A stretch of 64,000 nucleotides of DNA, from NCBI GenBank assembly GCA_965215225.1, contig OZ244039.1:2253989-2317988 (forward strand), written 5' to 3'. Shown in pieces: positions 56,226 to 64,000 of this stretch. The DNA comes from G965215225 sp965215225 (GTDB lineage: Bacteria; Pseudomonadota; Gammaproteobacteria; CBDBNL01; JAAOII01). The translations under genes and the position numbers were made by a program. Under the pieces are notes generated by a model that saw only the letters and a list, made by a program, of their open reading frames with translations, was not told the DNA's origin and did not search any database. Each line of letters begins with the position of its first letter. Position 1 is the stretch's first letter.

Positions 56226-58105
56226 TTATCTTAGCAAAGTAGCACTCGGATGCACTTCAAGACTATTGCTTGGATTGACAAACCATAGGCTTCTCTGAAA
56301 TCCTGGATCAATACAATTCAATACCGGATAGTCTTCATTAGTGCCGAAATTCCAAATACGGTTATCGTCCATCAGTTCTTCCACATCTATCTGACCATTG
56401 AGATTGGTATCACAATAGGAATCATCCCAGTTGTCATATATGACATCTGCATAGGAAGTAGGCGATCTAAGGTCAAGAGTCGTCTGTGGCATGCCAGCTA
56501 TGCCATCACTAATCCCACTGATGTCGCTATCCCAATAGGAGTGCTCTATGTTAATTTCAGAATTATTAACCAGACCTGCCACATTATCATTTGCTGGGAC
56601 AAAAACTACATAGGAAGTCCGAATCGCATTCCGGCTGCCAGTGCCATCCCCCACTAGACCACCTGCACCAGTGTTCCCATTAATATGAGCAGCAACCGCA
56701 TAGGAAGAACGAATCTCGCTCAGGGCGCTATGTCCCACCAGACCACCTACACTAGTGTTCCCACTAATATGAGCAGAAACCGCATAGGAAGTCCGAATGT
56801 CACCCCGGATGCTATACCCCACTAGGCCACCTACTAAGGAGTCCCCTTCAATACTAGATGAAGAAGCCCAAGAACGAGATAGCTCAGCAATATAATACCC
56901 ACCTACTAGGCCACCAATATTAGAATAACCACTAATGGCTTCTGAACTGGCAGAGGAATTAATAATAAGCGGCTCTCTCCCATAGCCTATCAAACCGCCC
57001 AGATTGTCATCACCATCCATATCTCCCAAATGGACCGCAGAGCTAGTAATATTAACCCGGTCTCCATAGCCTACCAACCCCCCTAGGTTATTAATTCCAT
57101 CAATATTATCTGAATGAACCGAAGAACTAGTAATATTAATCCCTACCCCATAGCCTACCAAACCTCCAACAGAATTGTTTCCACTAATATTACTCAAATC
57201 AGCCGAAGAGCCGGTAATATAAGTCTCTTTTGCATAGCCTATCAAACCTCCTAGATTATGATCACCATCAAGATTCCCCAAATCAGCAAAAGAGCCGGTA
57301 ATATGAACATTCTCAATCCCTCCCCCTATCAAGCCTCCTAGATTATTGGTCCCACTAATATTTCTCGACTGAGCAGAAGAGTCCCTAATATCAGCGTCTC
57401 TCCCCAAACCCAACAAACCCCCCACATAGTTAACTCCATTGATAGCTCCCAGCTTAGCAGAAGAGCCGGTAATCTTAGTCTCTTCGGCATAGCCTATCAA
57501 ACCTCCTAGGCTATCACCTCCGTCAATATTCCCTGAGCGCACAGAAGAACCAATAATAAGAGCATTGCCTTCTCCCTGGCCTACTAAGCCGCCGACACTG
57601 TGTCTCCCATTAATATCCACTTCTACCAGTTGTAAATTGCGGATCTCACCTCTGATACTAGCAAATAAGCCAATACAACCTTCATCAGGACGGTTGATTC
57701 TGATAGCACTAATAGTATGGTCATTCCCCTCAAAGATTCCTTCATACGGCTCATCACAGCTACCAATTGGCTGCCACCCTCTGCCCTGATGGGCATTATG
57801 ATAGTCTGCCAGACTGATATCCGCAACCAGCTCATAGCCAAGACAGATATCTGCCTCACCTCCGCCGCACCCCAACCGATTGAGAGGGCCAGATGGATAG
57901 ATGCGCTTGCCAGTCCCATCAAGGACAAAACGAATGGCATAGAGCTCCCTAGCTGTTCTTATTTCTATCAACCCATCGCCATCATCGTCTATATCGGTCA
58001 CATCGCCTACGCCATCATTGTCCGTATCTCTGCCATTGGATGGATCTAGCGGATGGGTATCTTCGCCATCCAAAATACCGTCATTATCATCATCTGTGAT
58101 CCGCA
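56226..58105 (-). CDS. 3' part of a giant GLUG lipoprotein, beyond a frameshift
   Basis: This frame continues the protein that starts near 63090. It reads DDDNDGILDGEDTHPLDP, then DTDNDGVGDVTDIDDDGDG and the conserved block ELYAIRFVLDGTG. About fifteen GLUG-like units follow (VGGLVGYG, NITSSSVHSDNIDG), and a C-terminal block (SYCDTNLNGQIDVEEL, IWNFGTNEDYPVLNC). The frame is open upstream to 58268 but the Ca-repeat text only makes sense from about 58105. A single base change there would join it to the upstream part. Confidence 0.75.
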
Positions 58106-61100
58106 TTATTACCCGTGCCATCCCCATCTGTATCAGTTTGCTCGGTGTCATCAGTTGGAAAGGCATCATTAAGATCATCTGTTCCATCGCCATCGCAATC
58201 CCTAGTGGTAAGACATTGATTGGCACCAAAGCTACCAGTATCCAGAAAATTAACCAATCCATCCCCATCTGTATCCTGTAATCTCATTGGCCAGCTTGCC
58301 CGTTGTTCGCTCAAGCTGAGCGGAACACACTGGAGAAGAGGATATTCACTTGAAGTGCCAAAATGCCATTTGGTTTTGCCATTATCACAAGCAGAACTAT
58401 CCCAGTTAGCATAGATGCCGGTATAGTCAGTCGGCCCAAGCAAGTCCCTCGTCTCTAAGGGTCTACCATAGGAACCGTCAATCAAACTACCGATAGTAGA
58501 AATATCCCAATAAGAATCTATCACCCTAAGATTATCTCTGCCCTCACCTATAAGTTCGCCCACACTACGAATAGCTTCAATAGTAAGGAATATCCCATAG
58601 GAAGCCTCAATATTAGCGTCCCATCCCAAACCCAACAACCCACCGACTGCACGATTACCCCTGATAGTATCCACTGCGGCATAGGAATTTGTCACTGAGA
58701 CTGCCCTATCATAACCTACTATCCCCCCAACCCACAGGTGTCCCATAATGGTCTCAGCCGATGCATAAGAATCTCTGATAACAGCATCTCTCCCCAACCC
58801 CAACAGACCACCTACCGAAGTGCTGCCAGTAATAGAATTGGTCTGAGCAAAAGAACTCAGCACAGTGGTGCCTATGCCAAAGGCTAATAAACCACCAGCA
58901 TAGGCACTTGCAGAGCTCATAGAATCAATCATAGCAGAAGAATTAATCAGCTGGCTATGATCAAACCAGCCGATAATGCCACCTACTGTTCGGTTATTTG
59001 CTATCAAGTTAGTAACCTCTACTCTGGTAGTATTAACAGTGGTTCTTCTACCAAATCCCATTAGCCCACCTACGGAACTAGAACCTTCTATTTGATTCGC
59101 ACTCACTGTCACACCAGTGATCCTACTGTCTGGGGCAAACCCAGCTAAGGTCCCTAGATGACGATGAGCGGTAATTCTATTCGCCACTATATGAAGATTG
59201 CGCACCTCACCATTCAACATAGCAAAAAGCCCCACACAGCTTTCGCTGGCGCGATTAATCATCAGGTCACTAATGGTCATGCCATTGCCCTCTAGGATAC
59301 CAGTGAAAGACTCGCCCTCGCACAAGATTCCTTCCCCATCTAGGCTTCCCTCACCTATGGGCTGCCAGCCATTCGGCGCACCATAGGAAGCAAGACTGAT
59401 ATCATTTTCCAACTCATAGCCAGAGCATTTCAATAGCCGGCCACTACCGCCGCAACCAGATTGATCTAGCGCGCCAGCTGGTGCCATTCGGCGCCCGCTG
59501 CCATCCAGCTGATAGCGAATTGCATTCAGTTGGCTTGGACTACTAATCTCTATCAAGCCATCGCCATCATTGTCTATATCCTCTCTTGCATCTTCACAAC
59601 CATCACCGTCCTTATCATTAGCAGGTGTAGAGATAAAAGTGGGATTAGCACTATCACGGCAGCTGTCTTCGCCATCATGAATCTCATCATCATCGTCATC
59701 TATATCAGTATCCAATAGCTCGCTAAATGGGGAAGAGACTACCGCCGCATTACTATTATAAAAGAGCGTAATAACAAAAACATATTCACCCAGAACCCTA
59801 AGATGAGTTTCATTATCCAAACTGATTTCCTCACTAGCTGGTCCTAGTTCTACCGCGCCTTTGATAGCAGAATTTACTTCACTGGAATAGTTAAGTTGAA
59901 TCCTTTCAATCCCTTCCTCATAGCCAGCAGGCAGTTGCCAGCTAATTCTAATGGAGCCAAGAAGCGGGCTTGTCCTGATATCACTAATCTGTGGCAAATC
60001 ATCGTCTTCGACCTCATCCTCGCAGCCATCCCCATCCACATCATTGACAGTTGGGCTGCTCAAATCGGAGTTGGAGACGAAATTTGGATTTCGGCTGGCA
60101 GGACACAGGTCTTCGGCATCCTCTATGCCATCTCTATCTCCATCTGGCGGCCGGACAATTGTGCTCACCTCATCAGAAAGATTTTCCCCACCGCTCCTAT
60201 AGACCACCATAACCGACACAGCATAATTGCCTTCTGAGGCAGAAGTTATATCATAGGAAGTCGTTGCGGCGCCAAGCCGCTCGCTCTGGCTTAGTGTGCC
60301 AGCGGGCAATTTCCTATAGCGAACAACAAAGCCGGCTATCGCAGCTGGGTCTATATTTGGCGGCTGCCATCTAACCCGAATGCTACCAGCTGCCCCATCT
60401 GCCACTAGACTATTAACCTGTGGCAGCTCATCATCTTCGGCCTCATCCTCGCAGCCATCCCCATCCACATCATTAACAGCTGGGCTGCTCAAATCGGAGT
60501 TGGAGACGAAACTTGGATTTCGGCTGGTAGGACACAGGTCTTCGGCATCCACTATGCCATCATTATCTCCATCTGTCCCCGGTCGCGGCTCGGTAGCTGT
60601 TCCTGGCCGCGGCCTGGTAGTAAGCGTGATGGTTTGGCTAGATTGACGATGAGCATTCTCCTGATCAGTAACCCTAACAGTGAAAGTATATTCAGTGTTC
60701 GGTTGAAGCCTGTCTATAAAAACGCCTTGTCCTACAACAAATTCCTCAGGTTCTTCAGTAGCAAGAGTCTTTTCATCACCTTGTCCCGTTTGTCCATAGG
60801 TAATATCAACTCTACTATTATTATAGGGATTTTGCCATATCAACAAAACAACTTCCTCGGCAATAATACCAAATAGACGAATATCCACAGATTCCGAATC
60901 ACAAATTGATATCCCCGCTTGAAGTGGGCAAGGATCTATCTCATCAAGATCACCGTCCCCATCGCAATCTTCTAACAGCGAACAGCTCACTCCAGCTAAG
61001 TTAGTCCGCTGCTCTATCGGATCATCATCCCTCAACCCATCCCCATCGCAATCTGCCTCTGTTATACATCTTGCTTCCACCTCCTCATTGTCTACAATCG

Positions 61101-63090
61101 TATCGCCATCACAATCAGCCCTTAGGACACAGCCTTGTTCTTCATCCCTATCGTCAATCGTATCACCATCGCAATCGGCCCTCAGTATGCAGTGACGCGC
61201 TGCCTCTTCATTGTCATCAATCCCATCCCTATCGCAATCTGGTCGAACAACACATTGAGGCGCAACCTCCTCGCCATCATCAATCTCATCCTTATCGCAA
61301 TCAGGCTCGAGGCTACAAGCAACCCCTCTGAAATAGCCTATATCTCTACTATCCAAAAGCCCATCGTTATCGCAATCTCTATTGAACACACAACCGTCCA
61401 ACTCATCACCATCCAACAGATCATCATCATCGCAATCGGCTCTCAGTACGCAGATGAAGGCAACCTCTTGGCTATCCCTAACCCCATCATTATCGCAATC
61501 TGGTCTAACAACACACCGAGGCGTAACCTCCTCGCCATCATCAATTCCATCCCCATCACAATCTCTATTGAGCACACAGGCTTGCCCATTATAGGTCTGA
61601 GTGTCTCTACTATCTATGACCCCATCGTCATCGCAATCTGGGTCATTGCGACATCTTTCATAGTCATTATTAGCTAGGCTCTTGTTGTATTCCTCCCCAT
61701 CGGTTAAGCCATCCCCATCACAATCTTTCTTCCTATCACAACCCTCAAGCTCATCGACATTTAAGACACCGTCATCGTCTATATCTGTCTCATTAACATT
61801 CAAGACCCCATCACCATCTATGTCGTCATCCTTATTATTGCCAATACCATCCCGGTCGGTATCCTCGGTTTCACTGGCATCCAAGACGAAATCATCGAAG
61901 CTGTCATCTACCCCATCCTCATCGCAGTCTTCCTTAAGCACACAGGCCCTATTGCCTCCGCTCTTACGCAGGTCGTCAGCATCCAAAAGCCCATCCCCAT
62001 CGCAATCCGCTCTAAACACACATTGAGGAAATTCTCTTAGCTCAACAGTGTCAAGCAAACCATCATTGTCGTCATCTGGATCATCCTGATTGGCAAGGCC
62101 GTCATTATCTGGATTGGGGCCTAAGAGAACAATGCTTCGGCCGAGGGGCTCCATGCGCTGAAGGACAATCGCCTGAATCAGAATCTCATATTCGGTGTTA
62201 TTCACCAACCCTTCAAGAGTATAGGCTTCACGCCTGGTAATATTTATTTCCCCTCTCACCGCCGATAGATGAACAAAGGAAGCCAACTCATTAATGTCCC
62301 TGATACCATCATTGTCATCGTCCTCATCATCTTCATCCCTTTGCTGATCACTATCAAAATTCGCTCCCAGAGCAACTGGCGGATCTATCAGCAGATCATA
62401 GAGAGATTCAACACTGCCATCGACATAGTCAACATCAACATCAAACCTATATTCGCCTTCATTCATCAACTCTATTGGCGTGCCAGCTAATGATTCGCCA
62501 TCAACGAAGCTAATATCAAGCCCCTGAGAAGAGTCCGGGCGGATACCAGTAAAATCAGCATGTGTCCTACCATCACTATGAAGCCAAAAAACCCTAAACT
62601 GGCTCACGCGACGAGATGGCTGTGGATTCTTCCATTTCATGGTCACCTCCCTGTCATTTGGGATGATGACTAGCGGGCTATTCGGCGCTAGATCACAAGC
62701 ATCGCCATAACCATCCCCATCCTCATCCTCTTGATTCGGATTATAAATTGATGGGCAATTATCATCGGCTGAATCACCACCCACATAGGCAATACCGTCC
62801 CCATCATTATCCACCGCTGCATACCGCTGGGCTATTTGAGCCGGCTGACTTGAATCCCCTGTATAAGTAGGCTTCCACGCCACAATAATTTGTTCAACTT
62901 CCTCATCAGCTAGGTCTCCCAGAGACCAGCCGACTTCTACTCTGTTCTCATGTGGAATAAATCTCAACCCCCCGACCAGAGAAGTTGTTGTCTCCTCAGA
63001 GGGACTAGAACAAGAAAAGACAAAAAACAACAATAATAAGAAACTGCGCGGCCAACTCGGCCTTAACAGATGTCTCAATAGATGTCTCAT
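58090..63090 (-). CDS. Giant calcium-repeat/GLUG surface lipoprotein, 5' part
   Basis: The preferred start is ATG 63090 (MRHLLRHLLRPSWPRSFLLL); the frame is open to 63195. Lipobox LLFFVFSCSS. About 1,665 residues follow: fibronectin-like segments (VGWSLGDLADEEVEQIIVAW, VTMKWKNPQ, ILLIWQNP-like text), long thrombospondin-3-like Ca-repeats (DCDGDGLLDADD, DCDNDGVRDSQE, about 330-780) and two further FN-like/Ca modules. The block LNAIRYQLDGSG and about eight GLUG units follow, then more Ca-repeats (DTDGDGTGNNAD), and a stop caused by the frameshift near 58105. The repaired protein would have about 2,290 residues. Surface anchoring is predicted; ligand unknown. Confidence 0.8.
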   Translation of the reverse strand: MRHLLRHLLRPSWPRSFLLLLFFVFSCSSPSEETTTSLVGGLRFIPHENRVEVGWSLGDLADEEVEQIIVAWKPTYTGDSSQPAQIAQRYAAVDNDGDGIAYVGGDSADDNCPSIYNPNQEDEDGDGYGDACDLAPNSPLVIIPNDREVTMKWKNPQPSRRVSQFRVFWLHSDGRTHADFTGIRPDSSQGLDISFVDGESLAGTPIELMNEGEYRFDVDVDYVDGSVESLYDLLIDPPVALGANFDSDQQRDEDDEDDDNDGIRDINELASFVHLSAVRGEINITRREAYTLEGLVNNTEYEILIQAIVLQRMEPLGRSIVLLGPNPDNDGLANQDDPDDDNDGLLDTVELREFPQCVFRADCDGDGLLDADDLRKSGGNRACVLKEDCDEDGVDDSFDDFVLDASETEDTDRDGIGNNKDDDIDGDGVLNVNETDIDDDGVLNVDELEGCDRKKDCDGDGLTDGEEYNKSLANNDYERCRNDPDCDDDGVIDSRDTQTYNGQACVLNRDCDGDGIDDGEEVTPRCVVRPDCDNDGVRDSQEVAFICVLRADCDDDDLLDGDELDGCVFNRDCDNDGLLDSRDIGYFRGVACSLEPDCDKDEIDDGEEVAPQCVVRPDCDRDGIDDNEEAARHCILRADCDGDTIDDRDEEQGCVLRADCDGDTIVDNEEVEARCITEADCDGDGLRDDDPIEQRTNLAGVSCSLLEDCDGDGDLDEIDPCPLQAGISICDSESVDIRLFGIIAEEVVLLIWQNPYNNSRVDITYGQTGQGDEKTLATEEPEEFVVGQGVFIDRLQPNTEYTFTVRVTDQENAHRQSSQTITLTTRPRPGTATEPRPGTDGDNDGIVDAEDLCPTSRNPSFVSNSDLSSPAVNDVDGDGCEDEAEDDELPQVNSLVADGAAGSIRVRWQPPNIDPAAIAGFVVRYRKLPAGTLSQSERLGAATTSYDITSASEGNYAVSVMVVYRSGGENLSDEVSTIVRPPDGDRDGIEDAEDLCPASRNPNFVSNSDLSSPTVNDVDGDGCEDEVEDDDLPQISDIRTSPLLGSIRISWQLPAGYEEGIERIQLNYSSEVNSAIKGAVELGPASEEISLDNETHLRVLGEYVFVITLFYNSNAAVVSSPFSELLDTDIDDDDDEIHDGEDSCRDSANPTFISTPANDKDGDGCEDAREDIDNDGDGLIEISSPSQLNAIRYQLDGSGRRMAPAGALDQSGCGGSGRLLKCSGYELENDISLASYGAPNGWQPIGEGSLDGEGILCEGESFTGILEGNGMTISDLMINRASESCVGLFAMLNGEVRNLHIVANRITAHRHLGTLAGFAPDSRITGVTVSANQIEGSSSVGGLMGFGRRTTVNTTRVEVTNLIANNRTVGGIIGWFDHSQLINSSAMIDSMSSASAYAGGLLAFGIGTTVLSSFAQTNSITGSTSVGGLLGLGRDAVIRDSYASAETIMGHLWVGGIVGYDRAVSVTNSYAAVDTIRGNRAVGGLLGLGWDANIEASYGIFLTIEAIRSVGELIGEGRDNLRVIDSYWDISTIGSLIDGSYGRPLETRDLLGPTDYTGIYANWDSSACDNGKTKWHFGTSSEYPLLQCVPLSLSEQRASWPMRLQDTDGDGLVNFLDTGSFGANQCLTTRDCDGDGTDDLNDAFPTDDTEQTDTDGDGTGNNADHR

Positions 63091-63195
63091 CCTTTTAATG
63101 GTAATAATAGTCATGCCCAGGCGACTACTTGGTACTCCTCCTTTATTGGACTTGCTTGTTCTCTTGGCATCATAATTTCCATCAATCTTTCTCAT

Positions 63196-63384
63196 ATTTT
63201 GCCATGTAGTTTATTTTTTTTGTGTTTTTTTGTGTTTTTTTTTGTGTTTTCTTCTCTTTTCCTCTTTTCTTGTTTTTGGCAGTTTTTGCGCTTTCTCTTC
63301 CTTATAAGATTGAGGGGACTATAACTTGCCCCATCAGTTCATTTTCTCAACCCAGCTATAAGACAAACATAGTAAAATTTACTG
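63196..63384. promoter_or_regulatory. T-rich divergent intergenic region
   Basis: The two outward-reading lipoprotein genes share this spacer. It contains TTTTTTTGTGTTTTT-type T-runs (63210-63250) and a CT-rich part (63250-63300), which could matter for expression of both. No reliable promoter hexamers were identified. Confidence 0.35.
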
Positions 63385-64000
63385 ATGGTAACAAGGCGGA
63401 TGCTTAGATACTCGTTTATAGTTTCCTTAGCGACAGTTTCTCTTGTTCTGCTCATAGGTTGTGGCAGTGGCTCATCACCCAAGCAGCAAGAAGAAGACTT
63501 TGCAGTCACCCTGATTCCACAACAAAATAGCACTAGAGTAGAATGGGTTATTCCTTCCCACCTTAATATCACCGGTGTTCTCATCCTATTAGAAGGACAT
63601 TCTCCTAATGGAACCATAACCATAGAAGAGCAATGTTTGAGTTCAAGCTCTGGCCACTGCACCATCTCTAATTTAAGTTCCGCCTTTGTTTATAGCTTGA
63701 CTGTCTCTTTGATACACCAAGATGGTAGCAGGCAGCAAATCAGGCAGCAAGAACTTGAGCTTGGTCCTAATCATGATGAAGATACCTTGATAGACAGGCT
63801 AGATAGGGACGATGACAATGATGGGGTAATAGACGAACGAGATGACTGTCCTCAGGGAGAGCTAGGTTGGCCAAGTAATAGTTCCACTGATTATGATAGG
63901 GATGGCTGCCAAGATAGAAGCGAGGATCTAGACGATGACAATGATGGGGTGATGGATCTGGTAGATAGCTGTTCGCGAGGAGAAATCGGCTGGCTTAGAA
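63385..64000 (+). CDS. Calcium-repeat surface lipoprotein, 5' part, cut by the right edge
   Basis: The frame starts at ATG 63385 (MVTRRMLRYSF) or 63400 (MLRYSF, with AAGG just upstream) and is open to the window end. The signal peptide ends in lipobox LLIGCGS. A ~100-residue beta-type domain follows (FAVTLIPQQNSTRVEWVIP, with HCTISNLSSAFVYSLTVSL), then Asp-rich Ca-repeats (DDDNDGVIDERDDCPQGELG, STDYDRDGCQD). These match the gene at 18957 (TGETDWMSNSSTDHDNDGC). It is expected to continue into GLUG repeats. Confidence 0.8.
   Translation, partial: MVTRRMLRYSFIVSLATVSLVLLIGCGSGSSPKQQEEDFAVTLIPQQNSTRVEWVIPSHLNITGVLILLEGHSPNGTITIEEQCLSSSSGHCTISNLSSAFVYSLTVSLIHQDGSRQQIRQQELELGPNHDEDTLIDRLDRDDDNDGVIDERDDCPQGELGWPSNSSTDYDRDGCQDRSEDLDDDNDGVMDLVDSCSRGEIGWLR

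Noticed and set aside
59896..62490. Many plus-strand frames opposite the giant lipoprotein
   Set aside because: The GAT/GAC-rich calcium repeats leave the antisense strand open; products are low complexity.

Overview
The window looks like a chromosomal segment of a gammaproteobacterium. The main evidence is the contiguous lpoA-yraN-diaA-dolP block (48.8-52.8 kb), which has the gene order of the Enterobacteriales/Pasteurellales yraM-yraN-diaA-yraP cluster. RseC-like, UppP, CysQ, ClpA, GpmI (next to a CtpA-type protease), TopA and YciC-like proteins fit the same assignment. GC is moderate to low. The species cannot be named from sequence alone. No tRNA or rRNA gene was recognised.

Three layers are interleaved. 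(1) Housekeeping genes: ftsY, yciC-like, uppP, cysQ and cysC (3.6-7.5 kb); rseC, topA and rdgB (21.6-26.4 kb); alaS (30.9-33.5 kb); ctpA (40-41.2 kb); gpmI to clpA (47.3-56.1 kb). (2) Seven restriction-modification (R-M) loci squeezed between them: an MvaI/BcnI-like system with a broken nuclease (7.6-9.6 kb), a single-polypeptide Type ISP enzyme (13.6-18.4 kb), an SPPF methylase with its nuclease (26.6-28.5 kb), a methylase-nuclease fusion (28.6-30.2 kb), a methylase with a decayed nuclease (33.6-35.2 kb), and two adjacent complete-looking pairs (35.4-39.5 kb). A five-repeat CRISPR array without cas genes follows. (3) A family of very large surface lipoproteins with Asp-rich thrombospondin-3-like calcium repeats and GLUG-type repeats (1-0.8, 19-21.3, 42.2-47, 56.2-63.2 and 63.4-64 kb). 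One of them carries a subtilisin domain and a P-domain.

The main finding is how variable these layers look. Long G/C homopolymers sit in exactly three coding regions: the signal-peptide region of a lipoprotein (10 nt), the methylase part of the Type ISP enzyme (16 nt) and the methylase-nuclease fusion (32 nt). In each case a change of one nucleotide would restore a full reading frame, which is the signature of phase variation. All three are out of frame as written.

A second finding is a 19-nt hairpin, AATTTCTACTATTGTAGAT, that matches the Cas12a (type V-A) crRNA repeat core. It occurs as solitary copies at the cysC start, on both sides of an R-M nuclease gene and near the methylase-nuclease locus. 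A degenerate copy lies inside the 5' coding end of the MvaI-like methylase. A second palindromic module accompanies it at several R-M borders. No cas12a gene is present in the window.

Other oddities are a protein built from nearly identical 43/33-residue repeats, two copies of a tiny basic protein gene, a triplicated 5' end of dolP, and several kilobases of degenerate intergenic tandem repeats.
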